Below are positions 37,753-50,573 of a DNA stretch of 64,000 bases, in pieces. The DNA is taken from NCBI GenBank assembly GCA_009741485.1, contig CM019214.1:26079695-26143694 (forward strand), in the 5' to 3' direction. Position 1 is the first letter of the stretch. The number at the start of each line of letters is the position of its first letter. Made by a program: the position numbers and the translations under genes. This stretch comes from Malurus cyaneus samueli. Its lineage: Eukaryota > Chordata > Aves > Passeriformes > Maluridae. The notes under the pieces were generated by a model. The model was not told where the DNA came from. It saw only the letters and a program-made list of their open reading frames with translations, and did not search any database.

Positions 37753-37814
37753 CTTAACGTGCTTGTCATCGATAACATCCAGCGTCAGCCTTGTTAAATC
37801 TGCAAACAGTAGAT
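37753..37814 (-). other. CpG-dense coding-like segment (candidate exon)
   Basis: On the - strand an acceptor TTATGTTTCAG opens a frame reading LLFADLTRLTLDVIDDKHVK, a well-mixed, protein-like peptide. Three CpG lie within about 30 bases, which is unusual here. The donor is poor: AAG|GTTTTA or CAC|GTTAAG. The frame then runs on into a T-rich stretch. It lies 4 kb upstream, in - strand terms, of the exon-like segment at 33482-33599, but the phases cannot be shown to join. I do not recognise the protein. Confidence 0.22.
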
Positions 37815-38199
37815 CTGAAACATAAATATTCTAAGTCTTTGTAAAGTCATACAAAAAATGCAATCATTTATGTACTTTTTCTAACATTTTGTGGTTTAAA
37901 TGTTTTCTAGAGTCCTCACCCAAGATAGCATTTCTTCAATGGGATGCAAAATTACTGTGTCATAAGCTCAAAAAATTAAACCCTTGACATTACTCAAAAG
38001 GTGCAGAAATAAGATTTATTTATTGAAACACTTCAAGATACCTATGGTAAAAATAATATAGTGACAAAAAATGACATAAAGTTTGGAAAGGTGTCAGCTT
38101 GCTGCTTCTTCCATGGCTAGGACCTAAATTTAAATAATGTAATAATTTATCTAAAAGTTAACTAATTTACTAAAACTAAAGTTAGGAGAAATTCAACAG

Positions 38200-38220
38200 A
38201 AAAAAAAAAAAAAAAAAAAA
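38200..38220. repeat. Poly(A) run
   Basis: Twenty-one A in a row. Confidence 0.9.
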
Positions 38221-41200
38221 GAGAAAAATAGGAAATGAAAATAAACACTGTAAGTATTCAGCACTTTTGAATTTATTTTGCATCAGCAAGATTGAAGTAT
38301 TTTGTATTTTAATACTTCTAAGCACAGGATCTTCACACATAATAGAGTGGGAAGAGAGGAAGTATCAGCTCTTCTAATTTATCTATGATTCACCTCAGAG
38401 ACCAGCTGCAATTGAAAATATGATTATGTGAAACAGTTATTTGTCTCTCTGGGCTCAAAATCCTTTCCTGTATCCGGACACACACCATGAATTGCCTGGA
38501 TTTAAATAAAACATTAGAAGAATGGGTCAGCACAGCAGCCACTTGCAAACTTCAAGTGCTCTTGATTTGAATAATTCTTTCATGAAAACTTATTTCACTT
38601 CTCTTTTTCTTGGGGTATCATGTCATGACTTTATACATCTTTGCTTGCCCTGACATTCACTCTTCTCATATCTCCATGTATCCCATCAGTTCTTGGCAGC
38701 TACTTTATGATGTTCATGATCACAGAGCATCATCAGCACTAAACCCAGAATTCAATCAAACATCAAATTTAGTCTGGATCAGGCTAAGCAGATTAGGTGC
38801 CTGCTCCATAATAACAATGTGAAGGGTTGCCACAAACAACACCAAATACAGTTCCTGCCAGTGAATTTTCATTCAGATTCAGTGATTCTCAAACAACAAA
38901 AGCTGACTAAACAGCATGCCTCTATTTATATTTTATAATGGGAATTTCAGAAAAGTGTCCAATGTGTATTATATGGGCTAAAGTACATTTTGGCTTTGTC
39001 TTCATAATCTTGGGTCAAACTATGCAATGTAATCAGGGTGCAGTATTAGCTTAAAAGTGAATTCAGGGGAGATGACTGAAGGAGGTAAAATCTTTTATGA
39101 GAAACTTTGATACGTTAATATGACATCATTACAATCAAAGCATACAGCACATGCTGGGTTTGTGATACAGGATTGTTAATGTGATGGGGACAAGAGCTGG
39201 GAGGAAGTTGTTGACATTACTAAAGGATTCAATGATGTAAGAAAAGTTTGGGGAGGGTTGCATGCCAGGAAAAGAACAGTTTTGTGAGGGAAATTCTGCC
39301 ATGGACATCTGAGAATGGAGAATGGAGTACCATCTGTGATGCTATGCCTGCTGCTCACTCACTGCAGGGTTGGGAAATGCTTTTGAACTTGTGCAGTGCT
39401 GTACAAAAATGAGGTGGTGTTGCACAGCAGCACATGGATTGGGTATTTGTTACAACACGATGTATTGCATCTTTTTACAAAAAGCAGCATTTTTGGTGAT
39501 TCAAATCTCTGAAACAGGATTGTCATTCACTGTTTGGTTGATGGTGGCAGCAATGTGTTGACAAGAAAGAATCACTGACTCAGTGACGAGACTTGCTGAA
39601 CCGCTGTTCTGGTGAGTTCTTTTAACCAGTTATTTTTACCGACTGTGACTACTTCAGTTTATGCATGATCTGTTTATGTTGACTATCTTAAACTATTTGC
39701 AAACCACATCCCAGCTACTTCATATCCTAATTAATGTATCTTTGATACCACCACAGACTGTCCTGTGTGTCCATTCCTGACTATTCACATACATATAATC
39801 TGCAAACAGTTTACTCAATTCTGCAGCAGTAACAACTTTCAGAGTCCCTTGGACAGCCAGATACTTCCCCCAGTATTCAAAGAATGTCTATTAATGGGTC
39901 TCTTCAGAGAAGGGACTCTCTGGAGGGAATCTTCAGAGCTGACTGAAAGTCTCACCTTGAGAACTCTTGTAACACTAAGTCAAGCACTTTTCTGTGGAGA
40001 TGGTTAATACTTCAGTAAACTGCATATCTCAAGTCACTTTACTGTCTTGTATTTTTTACACTACCTAAGGAAATGATGACCAAATGTGTTATCTATGGGT
40101 GCAAGGATACCCTTGATCTCTTGCTACCCCACGATTGCAATGTAGAAAACTTGAATTCTGTGTTGGTATCAGAAATATAACTTAAAAAGTGTATAGATTT
40201 TGTTGAAAAGGGCATGAGAAATGAAGAGAACACTCTGTCAGGGGAGTCCTTGACCATAGCCTGCTCCATGCAATGTTTCCCTTGCACATTGCATTCTACT
40301 ACTTTGTACTCCACCAGCCAGTCATTGTCCCCTATGTTACCTCACTTTAGCTGAACAATGTCTAACCCAGCTGAGCTCCCATGGCTGTCTCATCTCAAGG
40401 CATGACAGCTCTCTCCTTGTCATTTACACATCATAAAATATTGCCCAGAGGGCTAGGAGGACATGATTAAGAATAAAGTTGTGTTTCTCCACTGTGGACC
40501 ACACTGGCAATTGGTGCTATTGTTTTTTAATTCACCAGAAAATACAATCTATTTTGTGAGCTGTGCAAACATTCTTCCTGCTGGCTACCAAAATATTTTT
40601 CTGTAGATTGCAGAGTCAGAGTTTTCTATAACTTATAGGAGAGCTAGTCAAGACTTGTCGAAAAATATGATCATTTTCCTGAAGATACCCTTCTGTGAAA
40701 TTAGATGTGAATTAATTAACTCAATAGATTCAATACAGCTAGTTTGAACAACCTCCAAATTTTGGTCCAAATTCACATGAGTGTAGTTTACCCTAGAATA
40801 TGTTTAATGACTCAGCTTGAACTTCTGCAAATCTCAGAAGCTGGCTTTTAAATTGTTTCAAGAGATCTCATTTCATACTATCTGACTTTAAATTATCTGT
40901 TCTTGGGGAATAGAATACAGGTCCTTGTTAAATAAAAATGTTACAGATATTTGTGGATTTCATTTGACTTAAGTTATCACATATCTCATGAACATTTACT
41001 TACACTCTCTTTTAACATACTAGAGAGGAATATGTTACCCTACAGCATTTAGAGGTTCAGATTTAGACATCTGCCATAAAATAAAATTAACTAAAGTGTC
41101 ATTTTACATCCTTGGCTGAAAAAAACAAAAGATTCTTCAAACTAGCTCTGAGGTAAGCACATACAATGTAGATATCTAAAAGTGACATGAATGTCTCACC

Positions 41201-42830
41201 TTTGCTGGCAAGAATATATGTAGACTGAAACCAGTTTACCATTAGAACCCAATTATTCAGATTAAGGTGGCTGTTCCTGTGATTTTGTTTTAAAAGTTGC
41301 AAACAATAGAAAGCTGCTATTCAGCAGCATTTAGAATGGAAAAAAAACCCAAAAAACAGCCCTAGAAAAACTAATTTTTCAAAAAGAAATTACTTTTTGA
41401 AGCAATTTTCATACCTAAAGGGCCTACTTTTATTAACTTTATGATATAATGTGCTCCCAGAACCATTCTTCTCTGTAAAAAGGGTATAATGAAGAAGAAG
41501 AAGATATTTCATTCAGTGATGCTCACAGTAAAAATAATAATAAAAAAGAAACCACCAAATCCAATAGATATTGTGAGGAAATAGGAATATTTCTGTTTTA
41601 AGCAATCAGGATTGTATTTCCAAAGTATGGTAAACTGATTTTGTAGGCAAAATATAAAAGACTACATATCATTGAGAATTATTCTTAGGCCAAATTTCAT
41701 TTTGCAACCCCAGACTATTTTAGCCAGGGGCTTGTTTAAAGGACAAAGGAGGGAAAGAATTCTATAATGTGAAAAGAATATTATTTCCTTTTCCCTCACC
41801 CCAATGAATAAATCAGCTTAATATAAAAATCTGTCATCTGCTGTTCTGCCAAAAAAAAAAACTAAAAAAAGAAGTTATTAGAAAAAAATTATCCTATAAG
41901 GTGAAAATTTGTAAAAGCAGATTTACAGGTGGCAAATAGGACCTATCCATCATGAAACTTGGTATTTAATTCATAAGAAAGGGAAAAAACTTCTATTATA
42001 CATAAAAGTTTTGAGGATAACTTCAGGCACAATACTCAAAAAATGTTTAGATTTTTCGGTTCTTGAAAGGCTTTTTGCCAGAGTTGTGAGTCTAAACAGA
42101 ATCAAGTTGTCCAAGCTGTCTATCCTTGTGCCCACTTAGGTATAGCTTCAGAGAAAACTATCTGGAAACTGATGTGGTAATAAGAATAGGAATATCTTCA
42201 TTTTCCCCTCTGACCATTTTCTATGAGCCAGGTTAGGATTGCATAAAAACTTGAAAGGAGTGAGATAAGCCAGAAGAGCAGGATTGAGTGCAAGGCCAGA
42301 AGGTTGGGAGTGATGTGATAAGAAAGGTGTAGATGTGTGGGTGACTCTGCTGTTCTTCAGGGTACATCTGGGGCCTTGGATGCTTCAGTCTCCTCCTTGG
42401 CAGTATTTAGTCACCAACACAGAGACTCACAACAGTCACAGTGTTGAGCATTAGGTCAGAAAAACAGCCAAGAGAAAATTCCAAAGAGGATTGTGCCTGA
42501 GATTCTTTCTATTCTGTATATTCACTCTCTGCACTTATCTCTCAGAGCTATCACAAAGTACCTCTTTGTTCAAATAGAACAGGACCTGGGATAACTTTAC
42601 CCAGATCTTTTGTGTTGTTGTATTTGTTTTTTCTTTCCTTGAAATCTAAGCCAGCTGAGGATGGAGATGCTGGTACTGCCTTTTAAATGGCAGTTTGCTG
42701 ACAAAAACTTGTGGAGAAAGAGGAAAGCAAAGTTCATTCTTCTCCTTGTGCTGAGGAATACTAACATGTTTCTGCTACCTGCTGGAGGACTCCCAGATTT
42801 CAAACTATAAAAATTCAGCCCTGAGCTCGG

Positions 42831-42906
42831 GAAAAAAAGAAAAAAAAAAAAAAAAAAAAAAAAGGAAAAAAAAAAGGAAGAAAAGGAAGAAATGGAGGAA
42901 AAAACC
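42831..42906. repeat. A-rich tract with GG and GAAG interruptions
   Basis: All-purine except for one T. It is followed by a C-rich block (42907-42960) and a short (CA)n. Confidence 0.95.
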
Positions 42907-42995
42907 CAATAACCACCCCTCTCCTCACCAACAAACTAAAAAATTCCACCACCCCCCAACCAAAAATGAATAACACACACACAAGCCCCTTTCAG

Positions 42996-43056
42996 GCAGC
43001 TGCTCCTGGAGATATTTTATTTTCTGGCTTTGTACTGGACACAGCATCCGGACCTG
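42996..43056 (+). other. Exon-like segment, all frames open (candidate)
   Basis: A 61-base segment lies between a strong acceptor (GCCCCTTTCAG) and the donor CCTG|GTAAGA. All three frames are open. The best-looking readings are LLLEIFYFLALYW and GDILFSGFVLDTASGP. No partner exon is seen. Confidence 0.15.
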
Positions 43057-43062
43057 GTAAGA

Positions 43063-43878
43063 ACATCTGAGTTATAAAAGGGAGTGGAATTTGAGATTTT
43101 GTGGTTAAACTGGAAATACTGCCATTGCACCATTTGAGTGGTTTTGATTTATTACTCCAAAGGTTCTAACTCACTCTCTGTCCTAAAATTCCAAATTACG
43201 AACCTTGATTCCATGTCAGAAAACATTTAGGAACAAAATTCCTTACTGAATCTGGCTCAAAGGCCAGCAAACTTTGCCATACTGATTTCTTTTGCTCTCT
43301 CATTTTCTTTTTTTTTTTTTTTTTAATTGAGAAAAAAATAACTTACAAATCACTATGTTTAATTTTTTTTTTTAAAAAAAAAAAAAAATAAAATAGAAAG
43401 AAAGAAAGAAAGAACAGTGGTTAAAAAAATATTAAGTAAATGGGAGAAAGTCTCTTTTGTTTTGATTATGGATATTTACTTTGTGGTAACCTGCATGAAA
43501 ATTCCCTAATGCACTGAAACCCTTATGAACTGAAGAGCTGTCATCACTCATTCATTTATTGTGCTTGCTGTCAAAAAGATGTCTTCATTCATACTTAAAG
43601 AACACTTCTTTGAGTATTATTTTTGCACATTATATCATATATGCAGTAATAACAATCGTAAGAAAATTTATAATTTGTAATAATAATAGGACATTAGATC
43701 TTGTTTAACTTGGATAAGAATTAGATCAACAAAAGGTCTTGAGAGAAGTTTAAAGCAAGAAGTCTTAACTTTCCCAGATATTGTCAATATGGTCTTTGTT
43801 AACAGCTGAACATTGTTGAGCTAAAGACTGGGCCCCATGGCATGTGGGAAGCTTTTATAACCAACAGCAAAGGAGGTA
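43063..43878. other. AT-rich sequence with T-A runs and a short (GAAA)n
   Basis: It holds T runs at about 43309-43324 and 43363-43373, an A run at 43374-43388 and five GAAA units at 43396-43414. No gene. Confidence 0.7.
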
Positions 43879-43933
43879 CTCCTTCCTTCCTTCCTTCCTT
43901 CCTTCCTTCCTTCCTTCCTTCCTTCTTCCTTCC
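43879..43933. repeat. (TTCC)n microsatellite
   Basis: About thirteen TTCC units, pure except for one interruption (CTTCTTCC) near the right end. It is a polypyrimidine tract. Confidence 0.97.
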
Positions 43934-44436
43934 CATTAAGAAAAGCAAGAAAACTGTTGTCCAAAAAGCTTTGAGAAGCAGATAACTTTACTATGTCCTA
44001 TCAGAGGATCACCAGTGATCCATTTTGCAAATGTAAGAGAAATAATTAATAAATAAAAAATCAAACTGAGTGTAAGATGAGATGGGATGGGATGTAAGTT
44101 TGTAGCATAACTGTGGCAGATCTCTAGATAGATCTTGTGCTCTTAAAATGAGAGAAAATGTATTGCCTCTTTATTAGTTAGGGTAGTTAGTGCAACATAG
44201 AATCTATTTAACATTAGCATAAAACCTAGATGTAGCATAAAGTTCTCAGGAAAACGACCCATGTGAATAAAATGCCTGAATCATTGATTGAGATGGAAGC
44301 GGATAAATGTCTTTCAGAGCGTCTAACAATACTTTTGTCTCCTAGCCTGGGGACTCACCTTAAAAGAGATGAAAGCAAAAGTCCAATTTAGCACCTAAGT
44401 TGAGCAGTCCAACTGTTCGTAGTCTGGTTTTTTGGT

Positions 44437-44511
44437 TTATTTTTTTTTTGTTTGTTTGTTTTTTTTTGTTTGTTGTTTTGGTTTTTTTGTTTTGTTTTTT
44501 TGTTTGTTTTT
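44437..44511. repeat. (TTTG)n-type low-complexity tract
   Basis: T runs separated by G, nearly free of A and C. Confidence 0.9.
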
Positions 44512-44612
44512 ATAAAACTTATAATGACATAGCTTTTACTGAAACCATAAGTCAATTAATTCTCCATAGCAGTAGAGGAAGTTCTTCTCTATGGATACAC
44601 AGATCTGCACTA

Positions 44613-44648
44613 CACTGAGAGAGGAGATGCCACTGAGAGAGGAGATGC
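44613..44648. repeat. Perfect 18-base tandem duplication
   Basis: The unit 'cactgagagaggagatgc' occurs twice back to back (44613-44630 and 44631-44648) with no mismatch. Confidence 0.97.
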
Positions 44649-46739
44649 TCTGAGAGTTATAAAACAAGGTGGGATGTAGGGATTTACATACACTACAAAA
44701 GCTAAGGAAAATGGAAGGTGGTTTTCCATTAAGAAGGTTATACAAGGAATAAGGCAAAATAAGAAGAATCAAAAATGGACTATCATTTTACCCAACTCCT
44801 GCATAGTAGTGTGTTTCTGCAAACTGAAATATTAGGTAGCATTGTTTACCTGTAAATTCTCTTCTGTGGAAACTAAAATGGGCTGTCATCATGCCATATG
44901 CCTCCAGCAGAGGTGGTGGTAAACTGCAGCTGTAGTCTTCAGCTTCTCTAGTTTTATGTTAAAAATATCAAGGCTAAACCAGGCTGTTATTTTTGTTTTC
45001 ACCTTATGTTTTTCTATGCTCATTGTTAAAGGTTGTTTGTAGCGCATGTACTTTTTTGCAAAGGTAGCAGAAATCAGGAATTTTATTAAAGGAAAAACAC
45101 TTTACACTTAAAATTATTTCCTTATAATTCAGCATAAATTCAAATAGAAACATTTGCTGACCGTAAACTGAAAGAGAATGGATTTTCTTCTCTAAATATA
45201 AGCAGTGAATGCTTTCTTTAAAGTTGTGAATAGCTACATACAATGAAAAAAACCTACCCTAGATAGCAGTGTTAATTAAAATTTTAATTGTATCTGTGTG
45301 AATTACCAAGGGCAGAAGAAAAATCATATACAGAACATTGCCTGATGTTTTTGGTTTATTTTGTTTCATTCTTTCTTTTTTTATCTCCCACCTTCTGGGT
45401 TTTTTTTTGTTTGTTCTTTTAAACTGTTTCTGGAAGCTCATTCAGCTTAACTCGAGAGTGCAAGAGCATCCCCTGCAGGAACATTTCAGCCCTCTCTGAT
45501 TTTCTCTTTCCTATGGTGTTTTTTTCTTCTGTTAATTTGTATTCATCTTGCATGGTGCACAGTAATTGTGTCTAGAGAATTAGAGAAGGATGGCTATTGC
45601 AGTGGTAATAGAATTACTATCAGTGTTCTAAGCTGGTAAAAGGATTGCGAGTTTCAGTCAGAGGATTTAAAAACACATGCTGAAATGTATATCGGGATCT
45701 CTTTTCTGCAGCTCTACTAATTGTTGTGTTTTTCTTTGGGGTTATAAGTGGGAATGTTTAAAGTCAGCAAATGTTGCTAAAAAAAAGATACTAGAATTCT
45801 TTGAAAAAGCACCTTTAGGTTTGTGCATGATAACAACATATAAATGTGCACAGTTCTGAAATTATCAAACTGTCTGCTTAAGTGTCCTTGAATTCAGTGA
45901 GAACTGATTCACTGCTTACATTTTTCTTCCAATATGTTCTTTCTGACTTAATCTCCCCTGCTTTATTTAAATAAAAGGGATAAGAGAAAAAATGTCATCC
46001 TTAAATGCCAACATATTATAGATATGGCCAAAAACTCTGACCTGTGTGTTGCTTTAGACTGAATATGTAAAAATTAATATATGGGCAGCAATTTTCAAAT
46101 CCTGCTACAAGGTCTATGGATTATCCACTATTCTGACACTAACAGTTTAATGAGCACATATATAGTATCATAAGTTTTAGTAATCTATTTATAAAAATCA
46201 ACAAAAAAAAAAAAAACCCAAAGTATATCTTTTGACATCATGATATATTGATATTCTACGTACAAGAACTAAACTGTAAATCTGTAAATCTAACTTCAGA
46301 ATTAGACGGCAGAAAGAAATTTGAAATATTTCATCCTACTTACCTTAGTAGGTAAGTAGAAGTGTGTACTACTCTCCTGAAGAAAAGAGTTTCTGAGTTT
46401 TTTATTTAAAAGAAAATATTAGTTTTCAGATCCTTATGAACCAGTCCTTAATATTTCCCATCACTGAGATAAAGTGAAATGTAGTCAGGTCTTTAGGAAA
46501 ATGAAAAGCTGAGAACAGTTCCTAAACCTTGCTTCAATTTTGCCTTGAATGACTTTTTATAGACATTGCCAACTATTTACAGATAAAATTTTCTTCAAAA
46601 CTTTTCTTTGCATTTCCTCACTAATCAGCTGAGATTTTGCAAATAATCATGCTATAAACAGTAATTTGAAGTTAAGATGAACATTTAAGTCATCAGATGA
46701 GAACTCTGGGCAATAGTTTATCCCATTATGGGGCCAAAG

Positions 46740-46930
46740 AATATCGTTCTTTTGCACTTAGAATTTTGTGATATTGTCACACTGGGACTTGTTTCTACCA
46801 TTCACCACGCTGCAGATTATTTTACAACTTCAGCCTCATTGGCAAAACACATTTAATTTCCAGATGAAATTTCTTCTCTGACAATCGGTGGCCATTTGCT
46901 AATGAGGTTGTGCTGTTCTTCGGAACTTTT
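46740..46930. promoter_or_regulatory. Candidate conserved non-coding element
   Basis: The block has mixed composition, no simple repeats and four CpG within 190 bases, including 'gacaatcggtggccattt'. A homeodomain-type 'gctaatgagg' lies beside it. No conserved open frame is evident. This call rests on texture only. Confidence 0.2.
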
Positions 46931-49900
46931 CTAGGGTTCAATTTCCTCTATTGCCTTTCCCCCCCACTGTATCTAAGAGAGAAGAAAATAAAGCTACTCA
47001 CAAGCTTATTCTCTAAGACTTATCTTGATCTTTGGTCATTATAACATCTCTTCATTACATCTTTCCAAGATATGGATATATATATACATTTTTTTTTTCT
47101 TAATAAACAGTTCAAAACTGTGCACAAAAGCACACTGGAATTCTCTCCATAGGATTTTTCATTCCTCCCTTACTGTATATCCTTCCTTCATGTGTCCCAA
47201 CATTGTCAGGCATCTTTTATGGTCACGTATCATTTGTTTCAATTTGCTAATCTCCTCCATTGAAGAAACTACCAAGCAACATTATTTGATCTATGTGCTA
47301 TAAGAATTTTAACTAATTTGACAGTAGTACACTTTCTGAATTTATTTAAATGCTAATTTACTTATAACTATCTTAGAGGTTTTTTTTCATTCAAAAGCTA
47401 AGGTGGAATTTGTTAGCTTGCAATGCACTTTTTAGGCTTTCATATTCTATTCAATACCAACATCTTTTCCTTTTATCCTTTTTCAGTTTTATGTTGAGAT
47501 GACTTCTAGAATATGATTATGCTTTGTGCTACATTAGTATCAGAAGATTTCAGGTGTTTAAATGCAGGCGACTAGGGCTGTCTGAATACCTTAGCACATC
47601 TGAAAGACACAGCCCAGGTGAGAACCTTTCTGGTCTGGCAGCTGGAAGCCAGTTGGCTTTCTTTAAAATGTACACTGCAGAAACAATGCTGATATTTAGG
47701 AAATGATAACTCACTTCAAGTTTTCTTTCAAAATGATCAGATGGTTTTAATGATCTAGTGCTGTTTTAGCATCTGTATAGTATCCTTCTTAGCAAGTTGC
47801 AAATGCCACTAGTTTTTCATTTTTAAGCAACTAATACTACCCAGAAAATTATAGGTTTTCAGCTTTGTATTGTAGATTCAGGAATTTTCAGGTAAAGCAG
47901 TTATTTTAATCAAAAGTCATTATATCAAAATAGATGTAAATCAGAGGTCAGTTAAGACCTATAGATCAATTAAGATCTATTCATATTAAAAACATAGTAA
48001 TGGCTGCCTGCATAATTCTCCAAATTTTATTCACTTTTTGATTACCATATTAAAGCATTTGCCTATAACTTGGTGTGCAGCTTCACTTCAAATGTTGTTA
48101 GACTGAGATATTCACATAGATCTAGGATATACGAAACAGAGAGTGACAAGACCCATTCTCTAGCAGCAACACCAGAAAGTCATGTGGGACAACCTGCAAC
48201 ATCCCACTTGCATGTAAATTAAATAATTTAATATTTCTGCACATTAGCACCTTAGGTATTGGGATATCTAACTCACTTAAAGTTTATTTTGACCATTAAT
48301 TTTGAATGCCAATAGTCCAGGGATAAATTCCTTTAAAACTTTAAAATTATAGAAATAATTATTTTTTCCTTTTATTTTTCCTTTTTTTTTTTTTTTTTTC
48401 TTTTATCTTTCTTAACTGTCTTCTTAGTAAGTCTTAAGGCAAGCATTCTTACCTTAATGGTGGACTTTAATCTTAACTTGTCAGTTGGGGTTGGATCCCC
48501 AAATGCAATACATTTCCTGGGAGAGACTTCAGCACTCTGTTCTTCTCCTCCAAGACTGGAAAAAAAAAAAAAAAAAAAGTCCCGACAAAAGAGGACAAAA
48601 AGACCATGTAAATCATTGTCTTGGCTCTGACAGTGACTGACAGCAGATAATTAGCAAAGATAAGAAAGAAAGATCATCAGTTCCTTCGTCAGTCTGTCCT
48701 CAGTACATTGCAGTGTTTGTAAACCATGGATTTTTTGAGCAAAAAGTGAGATCTTTTTCTTCTGCAGACACTTACATTTTTTCTTCTGTAGATATGATTT
48801 TTTTTACCTGGAAACAATTACCATCTACAAAACAAGTCTTACAACTCTTAGCAGTGACTGCTGCAGTGCTTTTCTGTAGCAGACAGATTCAACAGGGAGA
48901 TGGTGTCTAGATATGACTGAAATTGGACAAGTTGATAAAACGGCTGTTTATAACCCTTTTCTAAGCAATATTTAGCAAGAGGAACATTTTGGACAGCCTC
49001 AGAGAAAAAGCTGTGCCGCTGATGTTTAGAAAGGTAGGTTCTGGCTGGAGAGACAGGCAGTCCCAGCCATATGACAGATACAAGTTGCTGTTTCTGCAGC
49101 TCTTACGGGTTACAGAGTGCTGCTGCACATTAGAAATCCTGGGGTGTAATGCACCTGTTTCTGGTTGTGAATTGATGAGCTCAAATACCTGTCACCCATC
49201 CAGACAATATTGTCAGTTTTGGGCCTCAAACAAGCATCTCTGTTCTGCTGAAGAAGAGAAGAAACTGTTCCATGCTGAAAAAAATGTCACGCTTTCTTTT
49301 ATTTTTTTATATTTATTTTTTTTTTTTTTTGTTGCAGGAGTCTCTTTCTTTTTTCTTGCTTAAAAAAAGCAGATGTTAGAACTTTAAATGGTTTCATGGA
49401 GCAAGGATTAGTGCAGGCTGGAGGAGGGGCACTGAAATAATGTAAGTTTCCTATATTTTAATTATTTTATTTCAGAGATATTACCCCCACACAAAATTAA
49501 GCACCAGTAAAGAAGGTAACCTTTTATGTTAAGCTTCCTGTTTAATTTTGCTAAGTGGGTAAAGACAAGCCAACAATCTTACAACCCCAACAACCAAATA
49601 AATACAGAATTCCCTCCAACTTATTACAGAAATGGATCTCCAAGAAAGTATTTTAAGTTTTGTCAATGATGTATTTTTAATATTGAGTAAGTAAATATTT
49701 TCCTAGCTGAGTTTCAAAAATATGCTTATTTTCATCATTTTTCAATGAAAAACATTTATTTGTTGTCTTGACCCTTCAGGAAGAATAACATGACTTTTAG
49801 AAGTCTTTGTGTCAGTATAATTCAGGATAACACTCTCTTAAATTCTGAGTTAGAGGATTACCCTGGTGCAGCAACAACTGTTTTCTGTCTATCAGCTGTG

Positions 49901-50522
49901 AAGGTTACTGGCTAAATGCAATGTATAACTGGCTCATGGGCTAAAATGTTAATTCCTGTCAAATTCGGATGGCAGTCGCCTTGACTCCAGTGGCTTTCTG
50001 TTAAATATTAAACTACTGGAAACACAATATTCCTGTAATAAGAAAGATACATAGTAGCAGACTGAACTAGTTTAGAATTTAATTATCAGGCAGTCTAAAC
50101 TATTTATTTCTGTCATTTTAGAAACATAAAAGCTCATATATTTTAAAATAAATGATCAACATTTTTTTTCCTTAGTGAAATCATACTAGCTACTGTCTAC
50201 ATACTAGCTAATGGCTAGCCACTAGAAAAATACTCATTTTTAATGCTTTCTATTAGAAGTCAATTTTCAAATTCCAGGACAGTAATATCTAGGGAAAATT
50301 AGGAAATTAAAATAGGTTATCAGGTTCAAGTAATGCTTTTGCTTGGATAGATGTAGAATTGGTAAACTTATACCCAAATAAAAAATTTGTCATTCGCAGA
50401 ATTTCTGTGCAGTGGCTCAAGTCTTTGAATTCTCTATTATCAAACATATATTCATCTTAAATTTTAGTTAAAACCTTTTCTGCTAGAATTTGAAATATTA
50501 CCCTTAGGATAATCAAGAATCT
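46931..50522. other. Unique AT-rich sequence with homopolymers
   Basis: A T run lies at 48382-48399 and an A run at 48560-48578. A 124-codon + strand frame (48989-49363) ends in a T-rich, phenylalanine-rich reading and has no known domain. The words 'cagttttgggcctcaaacaa' near 49213 faintly recall a CR1 segment. No gene is supported. Confidence 0.5.
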
Positions 50523-50573
50523 AAAAAAAAAAAAAAAAAAAAAAAAATTTTTTTTTTTTTTCTTTTTTTTTTT
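50523..50573. repeat. Poly(A)-poly(T) palindrome
   Basis: Twenty-five A (50523-50547) are followed at once by fourteen T, one C and eleven T. The two arms can pair fully into a hairpin. Confidence 0.95.

Larger units (their letters stand above)
36322..42830. other. Unique AT-rich sequence with scattered exon-like signals
   Basis: No gene is supported. An 80-codon open frame on the - strand (36809-37051) and a 63-codon frame on the + strand (39370-39561) show no known domain. Low-complexity tracts lie at 37656-37695 and 38200-38220. The stretch 40320-40500 ends in 'aataaagttgtgtttctcc', which recalls an LTR poly(A) region but cannot be confirmed. Confidence 0.5.
43934..46739. other. Unique AT-rich sequence with T/G tract and tandem duplication
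   Basis: A TTTG/TTTTTG tract lies at about 44437-44511 and an 18-base perfect tandem duplication at 44613-44648. Another exon-like segment (46300-46351, + strand) is noted under rejected items. No gene. Confidence 0.55.

Noticed and set aside
40320..40500. Possible LTR 3' end with 'aataaagttgtg'
   Set aside because: No other LTR hallmark or edge could be found.
41200..41240. 25-base exon-like segment on the - strand (GGTTTCAG to AAAG|GTGAGA)
   Set aside because: Too short for any frame test. Most likely a pseudoexon.
46300..46351. Exon-like segment (acceptor AACTTCAG, donor TAG|GTAAGTAG)
   Set aside because: A single open frame and no partner; one of many such pairs expected by chance. Kept out of the main candidates.
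48989..49363. 124-codon open frame on the + strand
   Set aside because: The C-terminal third is a T-run artefact and no domain is visible. A faint CR1-like word near 49213 suggests old repeat rather than gene.
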